From Candidatus Omnitrophota bacterium (GTDB lineage: Bacteria > Omnitrophota > Gorgyraeia > VGKN01), in the NCBI GenBank assembly GCA_020052955.1, contig JAGVOB010000097.1, positions 1 to 34,102 on the forward strand: a stretch of 34,102 bases of DNA. The letters run 5' to 3'. Position 1 is the first letter of the stretch; every line of letters begins with the position of its first letter. Below, in pieces: positions 17,994-26,310 of this stretch. The notes under the pieces were generated by a model that was given only the letters and a program-made list of their open reading frames with translations, was not told where the DNA came from and did not search any database. A program made the translations under genes and the position numbers.

Positions 17994-18020
17994 CACTTTA
18001 AGATTTAAGCTCTATGAATC

Positions 18021-18875
18021 CTATATAATCCATCTGAATTCACAAGGGCAAATTTCCTGTGTGCAAGAGTACGGCTTGTCATATAATTTAAATTTACTAT
18101 CAAAGAGATTGCCAATCTTACCATTATCAGAATTCATTGCATAACGGGCACATCTGTAAACGGTACCATCATTATCTACGCGAGCATAGGATTGCCCCGC
18201 CTTGCATAATCTATCCTTGCTTCGGACCTGGATTAAATGTTTTTTGACTCTTTCCTTATGCTCCGTGCTTAAATCCATAGTCGAATCATAAACAATTTTC
18301 ATTTCTTCCTCAGTATGCGCAGAAGGATACTCGTTCCCATTATAGCTACCTCTGAATGGCAGGGGGATAAAATACAAACCGTTTTCCAGAAATCTCTTTT
18401 TGAAATATTTCATTTTTTCTAGCTGTGGAGGATAAGTAACATACTGGATACAAATATTGCTTACTCCGTTTTTCTTCAAAAATAATGCTTTCTCCAAGAA
18501 GACATCAAAATCTGCAAAGAGAGGATGAAAACTTAATCCCAATGAAACATTGGTTATGTCTACATTATTAATAAAATCAATTAAAATTTTTTTGCTGCAG
18601 GATAAATTTGTATCAAAACCAACTGAAATACGCTTTGATAAAACCTTAAGTAATTCCAAAAAGCAGGGGTAACAAAACGGTTCTCCCCCCGTAATAAGCA
18701 AGCGTACATTTTTATAACTTTTGGCGATTTTTCCCCATGCCTCTGTCCATTTTTCCAGCGGAAAGTATTTATTCCTTTCATCAACGGTTTCCCACATACC
18801 GTCAAAAAAACAATACGGGCAGCGATAATTACATTTATAATGAACCAACCACTCAAATTCAATATTTTGAATCAT
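18021..18875 (-). CDS. Stand-alone radical SAM protein (family B)
   Basis: This is a 284-residue protein. FEWLVHYK leads to cluster C15/C19/C22 (CNYRCPYC), followed by FFDGMW, ITGGEPFCYP, TNLSCS, SFHPLF and QYVTYPPQ. The C-terminal site has LCKAGQSYA, DNDGTVYRC, IGNLFD and EICPCEF. A clean AAGGAA site lies 5 bases before the ATG, one of the better ribosome sites in the array, and 24-29 bases separate it from each neighbour. Because the domains match module by module, it probably acts on the same class of substrate as the other family B enzymes. Confidence 0.89.
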   Translation of the reverse strand: MIQNIEFEWLVHYKCNYRCPYCFFDGMWETVDERNKYFPLEKWTEAWGKIAKSYKNVRLLITGGEPFCYPCFLELLKVLSKRISVGFDTNLSCSKKILIDFINNVDITNVSLGLSFHPLFADFDVFLEKALFLKKNGVSNICIQYVTYPPQLEKMKYFKKRFLENGLYFIPLPFRGSYNGNEYPSAHTEEEMKIVYDSTMDLSTEHKERVKKHLIQVRSKDRLCKAGQSYARVDNDGTVYRCARYAMNSDNGKIGNLFDSKFKLYDKPYSCTQEICPCEFRWII

Positions 18876-18904
18876 TCGGCTTCCTTATCCAATAACCTTG
18901 AAAT

Positions 18905-21835
18905 CTATTCGGTTTTTCTGGGCGTTGCCCAATGTGACAACCATTCTTCTTCTTTACCTTCAATCATAGCCGTCCAGCAAGAACACTCCGGGTATTCGCA
19001 AAGCCTTGGTTCGTCATAGAGAGAGAATGTCCTATCAATAATATTTCCCAATACCCCTCTCTTGTCAATATAACAACATCTATACGCATCGCCGTTTGGA
19101 TGAATTTTAGTATACATCTGCCCCATCCTGCATATTGCACCGGTCCTGCAAAGTTTTTTCTCTCCGCCATAAGATTCCAGCATGCGCGGAGCTGTTCTTG
19201 GATCACAATCTCTAATCAGTTCTTTTTCGGCCTCGGTATACCCTTTAGGATATTGCCTGGAATTATATTCTCCCCGAAAGGGCATAACGTCAAAGGAGAT
19301 ATGGTGACATTCAAAAACCTTCTTACACTCTTTCATTTCCTTTAATTGTTCCGGATAGGCAACATAATTAACGCCTATATCAAAACCTTTCTGTTTTAGT
19401 AGTAAAACCTTGCTTAAATACGCATCCAATGAAACAAATTTCGGATGAAATGCGGTTGCAAACTTTACATTACCGGGTTTTATCTTTGCCGTAAATTCAG
19501 AAATATCGAATGATAAATTAGTATCAAATTCAACGCTAAAACGCTTTATCAAATGGGCTACTATATCAATAAACGCCGGATACGTAAAAGGTTCTCCTCC
19601 GGAAATGTGTATATGCCCCTCGCCATATCTTTTAAAAATATCATCCCAGATATCCTGCCATTGATGCAATTCAAGATAACGATTTTCCTTAGATATCTCA
19701 TCCCATCTTTTACTGAAAAAACAGTAGGTGCAACGGTAATTACACGCATATTGAATATCCCATGTAAAAAATATTCTCCCTGGCTGAACAAGCTTACAAT
19801 CAACATTATCCAATTTTTTATCAGCCTTGGGTGCATCCTTTTTAACCGCACTATTAACTACCGCAACATCACGGGAATCAAGTTTTAATGTTTCATTTCT
19901 ATTTATAAAATCTCTCATATATTCTGTCCTGTAGATAGGATGTTCAGAGGCTTCCCAAAGAGACAGCCACTTATCTTCCTCATCGCCCACAAGCATACTT
20001 TTAAAGCAAGGACATTTATCTGCCTCACAGGGTTTTGGCTCATCGAATAATCTAAAATTCAGATCAGTTATATCTCCCAAAATCCCTATGACTGCGCTAT
20101 CTTTTCCTACGGCACAGCACCGCGAAACTTTTCCATCGGGATGAATCTTTGCATACATCTGCCCCATCCTGCAGAGATTTCCCCGCTTTTCTCTATTTTC
20201 GTCCTCCTTTTTTACATGCCATTCATACCACCTGCTGTTTAGTTCGTTTAGGTGGGTATTAATAGAGTCTCCCGAGAGACCCTCCATCAGACACTTTTCC
20301 TTAGTCGTATAATCACGCGGAAGAAACCTATTCTGAAATTCACCCTGATAAGGTATTACCTTAAACATAATCCCCTTCCCCTCTGCGATTGACTTATATT
20401 TTTTAATTTTCTCAAGGTGGGGCGGATATGCAACATAAGCAATCGTAGACGGGTAACCATTCTTATGCAAAAAGATGACTTTTTCTAAAAAGGGGTCTAT
20501 TTCATTAAATTCTGGATGAAAGCTTGCAGAAATAGATATACCTCCCGGCTTCACCTTTGTTGCAAAGTTTGTAATATCAAAACTTAAATTTGTAGTAATA
20601 TCAACAGTATGTCTTTCCAAAAGAATTGCTACCAGATCAAAGAAATTCGGATATATAGTAGGTTCTCCGCCTGAAAACCTTACGTGAGAACACCAATATT
20701 TTTTAAATACTTCATCCCAAATCTTTCTCCATGAGTCAACAGTTACGCTTTCAAAAAAAGTATGCTTTTCCTCCTTGCCCTTTTTCCACCAAGGGCAATA
20801 AGAACACTGATAATTACACTTATAACTCAATTCCCAATTCCAGTGTACACGATAAGGAGGACTTGAACGTGGGTATTTGGGAGCTTCAATAATAAAATTT
20901 TGGGAAGCATCTTTCGATTTGCTTGCTTTGACATCTACAACCGTTATTTTTTCTTCTTCGGCTACTCCTTGCGCACCTTCAATTATGATCGGACTTTCAT
21001 AATGCGTCGTGTTTTCAATAATATTGTCATACTCATCGCATGGACAATAATCGGAACTACATAGTACCGGCTGGGTAAAAAGTTTGAAATTTTCATCCAA
21101 AATATTACCTATTGATTTCTCGCCCAAAGGACCGCATCTAACAACGTTGCCATCCGCCTGAACGCTTGCATACCTGTAGCCAGCATTGCATAATTTACCT
21201 CTGGGGCTTTTTGCATTCAAATGATATTTAACCCTGTCGGCATCCCCCATAAAAGGCCTCATCATTTCCCTTTCTTCTTCCGTATAAGATTCCGGATATT
21301 TTTTACCGTTATATTCACCCCAAAATGCCGCCAGGGCAAAACCTATCCCTTCTTTTTTAAACCTTTCACTTAAATACCCGATCTTGTACATCTGCGGCGG
21401 GTAGGCAAGATAACAAACCCCTCCCTTAAAATCCGCTTTCTTTAAAATTAAGGCCTTTCTTATAACCGTCTCCAGATCTATAAAAAGAATATGAAAGTTC
21501 AAATCCAAATCCACCCTTTCCGGATTAATCTCTTTTGCAAAATAGTCAATATCTCCGGATAAATTAGTGGTTATCTTCACCAAATGTATAGAGGAAAGTT
21601 TTTTGACTAATTCAATAAAATTCGGATATATAAAAGGTTCTCCTCCGACTATCTCTATTTTTACTTCTCCATATTTGTCATAAATTCTCTTCCAATGCAC
21701 CATCCACTCGTCAGGGGAAAGATAGACATTGCGCCTGCCCATATTTGCCCAGTCTTTATAAAACCAGCAATAGGGACATCTGAAATTACATTTATAGTGT
21801 ATATCCCAGCTAAAATGAATTATATTATGTCTCAT
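18905..21835 (-). CDS. Triple radical SAM protein: three family B modules in tandem
   Basis: This 976-residue polypeptide contains three complete family B modules. Module 1 (1-270) starts FSWDIHYK with C16/C20/C23 and ends CPCDEYD. Module 2 (about 325-645) starts WNWELSYK with CNYQCSYC near residue 338, and has FSGGEPTIYP, TNLSFD, SFHPEF, CRMGQMYA and CPCFKSM. Module 3 (about 685-970) starts FTWDIQYA with CNYRCTYC near residue 697, and has ISGGEPFTYP, TNLSFD, AFHPKF, CRMGQMYT and CSCWTAM. All three keep the CxxxCxxC cluster, GGEP and the C-terminal cysteines, so all may be active. The linkers (about 275-320 and 645-680) are low in complexity and rich in Lys, Glu, Asp and Ala. Modules 2 and 3 share a Trp-rich tail and are more like each other than like module 1. 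It overlaps the gene upstream by 4 bases. No stops interrupt it. Confidence 0.92.
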   Translation of the reverse strand: MRHNIIHFSWDIHYKCNFRCPYCWFYKDWANMGRRNVYLSPDEWMVHWKRIYDKYGEVKIEIVGGEPFIYPNFIELVKKLSSIHLVKITTNLSGDIDYFAKEINPERVDLDLNFHILFIDLETVIRKALILKKADFKGGVCYLAYPPQMYKIGYLSERFKKEGIGFALAAFWGEYNGKKYPESYTEEEREMMRPFMGDADRVKYHLNAKSPRGKLCNAGYRYASVQADGNVVRCGPLGEKSIGNILDENFKLFTQPVLCSSDYCPCDEYDNIIENTTHYESPIIIEGAQGVAEEEKITVVDVKASKSKDASQNFIIEAPKYPRSSPPYRVHWNWELSYKCNYQCSYCPWWKKGKEEKHTFFESVTVDSWRKIWDEVFKKYWCSHVRFSGGEPTIYPNFFDLVAILLERHTVDITTNLSFDITNFATKVKPGGISISASFHPEFNEIDPFLEKVIFLHKNGYPSTIAYVAYPPHLEKIKKYKSIAEGKGIMFKVIPYQGEFQNRFLPRDYTTKEKCLMEGLSGDSINTHLNELNSRWYEWHVKKEDENREKRGNLCRMGQMYAKIHPDGKVSRCCAVGKDSAVIGILGDITDLNFRLFDEPKPCEADKCPCFKSMLVGDEEDKWLSLWEASEHPIYRTEYMRDFINRNETLKLDSRDVAVVNSAVKKDAPKADKKLDNVDCKLVQPGRIFFTWDIQYACNYRCTYCFFSKRWDEISKENRYLELHQWQDIWDDIFKRYGEGHIHISGGEPFTYPAFIDIVAHLIKRFSVEFDTNLSFDISEFTAKIKPGNVKFATAFHPKFVSLDAYLSKVLLLKQKGFDIGVNYVAYPEQLKEMKECKKVFECHHISFDVMPFRGEYNSRQYPKGYTEAEKELIRDCDPRTAPRMLESYGGEKKLCRTGAICRMGQMYTKIHPNGDAYRCCYIDKRGVLGNIIDRTFSLYDEPRLCEYPECSCWTAMIEGKEEEWLSHWATPRKTE

Positions 21836-22680
21836 GTATCTATGCTCCGCATTAAATCTCCCTCTTCAAAAATTTTATCTTCATCACAGGGACATATCTC
21901 TAAATTACAAGGTCTGTCTTCCGGTAAAAGCTCAAAGTTACCATCAAAAAAATTTCCAATTATACCATTATAAAACAGCTGTCCGCAGCGCGCTACAGCC
22001 CCATCGGGAAGCAATTCAGCGGTTTTCCTCCCAGCTTGACAAATTTTTCCCTTCTTTCTAATCTTATTGAACCAGTCTGGATCTATGGCCATAATCTCTA
22101 TTTCTTCTTCTGAATAACTCCAGGGATAGGCATTGCCCTTATATATGCCCCTGAAAGGTATCACCTTAAGCCTCTCTTTTATTTTATCAAATTCCTGCAT
22201 ATAAAATTCGATATTGCGTATATATGGGGGATAGGCCAAAAGATTCGTACATCCTTTAAAGCCGTTGTCCCTCAAAAACCTGGCTTTTTCCAAAAAACTA
22301 TTCAGAGTATCAAAATCGGGATGAAAGCTAACAGTGATCGAAACTTTTTCTGAATTAACTAACCTTACAAATTTCTTCAAATCACCTGAGGCATTCGTTG
22401 TAATATTAACCGGATAATGCATGCCGGATAAATCTCTCACTATCTCTATGAAATTAGGATACGTAAAAGGCTCTCCCCCCGTTATCAAAATAGCAAAACG
22501 TCCATATCTTCTATAAAGCCTCTTCCAGTGATTATTCCACTCATTCAAAGAAGCGTACTTATTGCGCTCTTTCAGTATATCCCATCCGCATCCTTCATAA
22601 TAAAAACAATACGGGCATCTATAATTACAATGATAATGGGTAAGCCATGTAAAGCGACTATTTATAACATTTTTTATCAT
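21832..22680 (-). CDS. Stand-alone radical SAM protein (family B, TNAS type)
   Basis: This is a 282-residue protein. FTWLTHYH leads to cluster C18/C22/C25 (CNYRCPYC), then FYYEGCGWD, ITGGEPFTYP, TNASGDL, SFHPDF and NLLAYPP. The C-terminal site has ICQAGR, LPDGAVARCGQ, IGNFFD and EICPCDEDKIFEE. It is closest to the middle module of the protein encoded just upstream at 22692. They share TNASG (TNLS in the other family B modules), KVIPFRGIYKG or KIIPFCGMYKG, a WFNKxRKKG stretch and the CPCDEDK ending. It looks like a free copy of that internal module. Its ATG lies 11 bases from the upstream stop. Confidence 0.9.
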   Translation of the reverse strand: MIKNVINSRFTWLTHYHCNYRCPYCFYYEGCGWDILKERNKYASLNEWNNHWKRLYRRYGRFAILITGGEPFTYPNFIEIVRDLSGMHYPVNITTNASGDLKKFVRLVNSEKVSITVSFHPDFDTLNSFLEKARFLRDNGFKGCTNLLAYPPYIRNIEFYMQEFDKIKERLKVIPFRGIYKGNAYPWSYSEEEIEIMAIDPDWFNKIRKKGKICQAGRKTAELLPDGAVARCGQLFYNGIIGNFFDGNFELLPEDRPCNLEICPCDEDKIFEEGDLMRSIDT

Positions 22681-22691
22681 TTATTGGCATT

Positions 22692-25600
22692 TTAGCTGTC
22701 TATAGTCAATATTTTTTCCAGACGTTCTTTTTCCCCTCTGCGTATAACGTGCGACTCAAAGTCGTTTATACTGCTGGGATTTGCCCTAAAACAATGATTA
22801 AAGCAGGAATTGCATTGCTCAAGCAATGACCTCCTTAAATTCTGATAATAGCGACCATTCCATATTTCCATAAAATTCCTATTATCCGACAAAATTTCAT
22901 TACAATCCTCTGAAGCATCGCACGGCAGTACATGCCCTTGCATATCAAACATTATCTGGCTCCATGCTTCACGGCATGGGCCTAAGCTGGGATATACCTG
23001 CTGCTCAAACTTAGGAGGAAGGGTTATCCTTATCTTCAAATGATTCGCCAGGCTAGCCGCCTCTTCAAGTTTACTATTTGTAATTTCCTGTTTGAAAAAA
23101 CAAGAAAGAAATTTTTGCTCATAATTATATATATAATTGTAATAGCATATAACCCTATCAACGCCCATGCTGGCCGCAAGGCGGACAAAGTTTGATAAAT
23201 TTTCAACATTGAGCGCCGTTGCTACAAATATCAGGTTAATCTTTAGATTTTCTTTTCCGTTGCGCAATTTAAGCAGGTAGTTGATCTGTCCTAAAATTTT
23301 ATGGAAATTCTCTGTGTGCGTAAGCCTTTTGTGTAAAGCAGCATTGCTCGCATGTAAAGAAATATGGATAGTATACCTGCTCCTGCTATTAACAATTTTT
23401 TCACATATTCGTGGAATTAATGAGGAGCCGTTGGTGGAAAAACATTTTTCGACATCCGGAAAATTGGTATCAAAGAAATCCAATATATCCCCTGCGCCGG
23501 CAAGTTGTAAAAATTCACCCGAGCCTGTTAAGAAAAGTGTTTCGGACTTGGCGATAAACGGATAAAGATTTTTTTCAAAACGTTTACGGTGCTTATCCAG
23601 ACTGAACATTTCATATTCAGCTTCCCGGGAGCAAAAAACACAATTAGAATTACATGGCCCGGCAACTTGAATAAATATCGACTTAGGAGAAGATTCTAAA
23701 ATTATCTTACCCTCGCTATACTCTTTATCATTTAATAAAGAATTATTGCCATTCCCGTTCGCGGGAATAATAGCCATATTATTGTTTTGATTTTCAAATA
23801 TAACCTTCGCAGGCTCTTCTTCTCCAAACAGTTTATCTTCATCGCATGGACAAAATTCCGCATCACAAGGTAATTTTTCATCTAACAGGCTGAAGTTACG
23901 GTCAAAAAAATTACCTATAATCATTTTCTCGCCTATTTGTCCACATCGTGATACTTTGCCATCCGGGAAAACCAACGCTGAATCAAATCCTGAAGGGCAA
24001 ACCGAACCTTTTTTCCTTGTTTTATTAAACCAATTATTGTCAACCCCTATTGCGCGTTTTTCTTCATCGGTATATGCAAAAGGATACTCTTTACCTTTAT
24101 ACATGCCGCAGAAAGGAATAATCTTTAGGCCTTCGCCTATTGAGCTGAACCGTTCGATATAATGCTCAATATCCTTTATGACGGGAGGATAGGCAACAAA
24201 ATTTATACAGCCTTTGAATCTATTTTTTCTTATTAACCTTACTTTATCCAGAAACAAATCTATCTTATCGAAGTAGGGCTGAAAACTTACTGAGAGCGAA
24301 ACTCTTTCCGGGTCAATCTTATTAAGAAACGCGGTTAGGTTACCAGAGGCATTGGTTGATATGTTTATAGGATAATGTTTTTGGAAAAGCTTCTCAATTA
24401 ATTCAATAAAATTCGGATAAATAAACGGTTCTCCACCTGTGATAAGAATATAACATCTCCCATAACGCTCATAAATTCTATTCCAATAAATCATCCATTC
24501 GCTTACAGAAAGGTAGATATTTCTATTTTTATATTCATCCCATTTCCCCTCAAAAAAACAGTAGGGGCAGGAATAGTTGCAGTCATAATGTATATTCCAG
24601 GTAAAACGCCTTTGGATATCCTCTTTTTTTGATACCCTGTGCGTTGGATATGACTCACCGCGGGATATCTCATCCGGATCTTTAACCTTTTTTTTAAGTT
24701 CAAAGTCTACAAGAGAACCATTGGATTTTAGCTTATCCGAGCAATATTTGATCTTATTAGAGATAGTCTCATTCTCTTTATCAATTTCGCAATATCTTAA
24801 AAAACAATCCAATGCCTTTTTAAAATCTCCGCTATATTCGTAATAGTGGCCAAGATTAAACCAACGGTCGAGTTCTACGGAAGTTTGCACGCCACAACCG
24901 ACTTCAATCCCCAGAGAAGACGCCAAGCTGCAGAATTCTTCGCATCTCCTAAGCCTTTCCGGGTATGTACTGCTGCCATCTTTACTAGTCCAGTATAAGT
25001 GGTTAGGGGCATCCGGATTAATATTAAACTCATCTAAATGGCCAGCTAAATAACTAAATTCTTCGATGGCACAAAAAGTTCTAGAAGGATAAACCCTGTC
25101 TAGATAAGCAGAGTTTCTTTTTATAAAATTCAGGGTCATTTGGAAGTCTTCTTCGGTCTCCCCCGGAAAACCAAACATAAAATTGCAGGTTACTATAATT
25201 TTAGCCTCATGCAACTCTTTGACTATCCGATCAGCATCCGATATTTTGAAATTTTTTTTCATTAATCGTAATACGTTCGGAGAGCCTGACTCTATACCGA
25301 ATAAGACATGCTCGCAACCGGCTTCTTTCATTTTTTCTATTATATCAAAGGTCATATCCTGCCTTATGATCATATTAGCCGTCCATGCTATATTAAGCTT
25401 TGCCTTTATCAAGCATTCGCAGAATTCTACAAGCGACTTCATGCTTCCATTAAAAAGCAAATCTACAAAATCGATATGGCTAAAATGAGAATTTATCTTT
25501 CTCTGTTGATTTATGTGGAATTGTATCTCTTCAAAAATTCGCTTTCCGCTCATCGCCCTGTATCCCTTCCAGAATGAACGGGAGCTGCAGAAGGCACAAT

Positions 25601-26285
25601 TCAATATGCACCCCCTGCTGGCCATAAAAGGGACATGACGCGAGTCATCATAATCTCCTAGCGGCAAACCGCTGAAATCCAAAAATGGAAGGTTGTCTAA
25701 ATCCGGCATTAATTCTCTAGGCTCATTAACTATAGTTCTATCTCCATTTTTAAAGACAATGCCCTTGCAAGACGAGATATCCTTTTTGTTTTCAAGATAT
25801 TGGAGCAATTCGCAGAACATAACTTCGCCTTCACCTTTTACGGTGATATCTATGCTTGGCTCATCCAATACTGATACAGCGAATTTTTCGTCAAAAAAGA
25901 GGGGGCCTCCGAAAATAATGATAATTTTATCGTTACTTTGTTTAATCCTTTTTGAAATTTCAATGCTGGCCAGACGCGAAGAAGCATTTAGTGAGAACCC
26001 CACAACCTGAACTCCGCTATCTATTATATCTTTGATATACCCGTCTATGATTTTGCTGTTATCTTCGAAAAATTTCCTAACGCATTCTGGGTCATACCAG
26101 AATTGACTTTGCTCCCAGGCCCACATATCTTTATAATTCTCAGTTCGTCTCAAATACAGTTTAATGTTCATATCCAATACAAAAAGCTCATGCCCCTCAC
26201 TCTTTAAACAAGCGGAAAGCTGAGCTATGGATAGGGGAGGATCATATGTACCCCATGCCGGGGCTTGAATAAGGGTAACTTTCAT
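22692..26285 (-). CDS. B12-binding radical SAM fused to two further radical SAM modules
   Basis: This 1197-residue protein has four parts. Residues 1-180 are a cobalamin-binding-type Rossmann domain (VTLIQAPAWG, IIIFGGP) without the DxHxxG lower-ligand motif. Residues 200-450 are a B12-type rSAM core (MASRGCILNCAFC, FGIESGS, GFPGETEEDF). A short TPR-like stretch follows (about 480-515). Residues 550-820 are a family B module (CNYSCPYC near 565, ITGGEPFIYP, TNASGNL, CPCDEDK). Residues 850-1197 are a third rSAM core (CNSNCVFC near 880) with TGSGEF in place of GGEP, SLHASN, and a SPASM-like end (CREAW, LPCDASEDC, CNSCFNHC). B12-rSAM enzymes often add methyl groups to unactivated carbons; that role is inferred here. 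The third module is a relative of the last module of the giant protein at 29031. Confidence 0.92.
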   Translation of the reverse strand: MKVTLIQAPAWGTYDPPLSIAQLSACLKSEGHELFVLDMNIKLYLRRTENYKDMWAWEQSQFWYDPECVRKFFEDNSKIIDGYIKDIIDSGVQVVGFSLNASSRLASIEISKRIKQSNDKIIIIFGGPLFFDEKFAVSVLDEPSIDITVKGEGEVMFCELLQYLENKKDISSCKGIVFKNGDRTIVNEPRELMPDLDNLPFLDFSGLPLGDYDDSRHVPFMASRGCILNCAFCSSRSFWKGYRAMSGKRIFEEIQFHINQQRKINSHFSHIDFVDLLFNGSMKSLVEFCECLIKAKLNIAWTANMIIRQDMTFDIIEKMKEAGCEHVLFGIESGSPNVLRLMKKNFKISDADRIVKELHEAKIIVTCNFMFGFPGETEEDFQMTLNFIKRNSAYLDRVYPSRTFCAIEEFSYLAGHLDEFNINPDAPNHLYWTSKDGSSTYPERLRRCEEFCSLASSLGIEVGCGVQTSVELDRWFNLGHYYEYSGDFKKALDCFLRYCEIDKENETISNKIKYCSDKLKSNGSLVDFELKKKVKDPDEISRGESYPTHRVSKKEDIQRRFTWNIHYDCNYSCPYCFFEGKWDEYKNRNIYLSVSEWMIYWNRIYERYGRCYILITGGEPFIYPNFIELIEKLFQKHYPINISTNASGNLTAFLNKIDPERVSLSVSFQPYFDKIDLFLDKVRLIRKNRFKGCINFVAYPPVIKDIEHYIERFSSIGEGLKIIPFCGMYKGKEYPFAYTDEEKRAIGVDNNWFNKTRKKGSVCPSGFDSALVFPDGKVSRCGQIGEKMIIGNFFDRNFSLLDEKLPCDAEFCPCDEDKLFGEEEPAKVIFENQNNNMAIIPANGNGNNSLLNDKEYSEGKIILESSPKSIFIQVAGPCNSNCVFCSREAEYEMFSLDKHRKRFEKNLYPFIAKSETLFLTGSGEFLQLAGAGDILDFFDTNFPDVEKCFSTNGSSLIPRICEKIVNSRSRYTIHISLHASNAALHKRLTHTENFHKILGQINYLLKLRNGKENLKINLIFVATALNVENLSNFVRLAASMGVDRVICYYNYIYNYEQKFLSCFFKQEITNSKLEEAASLANHLKIRITLPPKFEQQVYPSLGPCREAWSQIMFDMQGHVLPCDASEDCNEILSDNRNFMEIWNGRYYQNLRRSLLEQCNSCFNHCFRANPSSINDFESHVIRRGEKERLEKILTIDS

Positions 26286-26310
26286 TATAGATACTGGTTT
26301 TAAATTTCCA

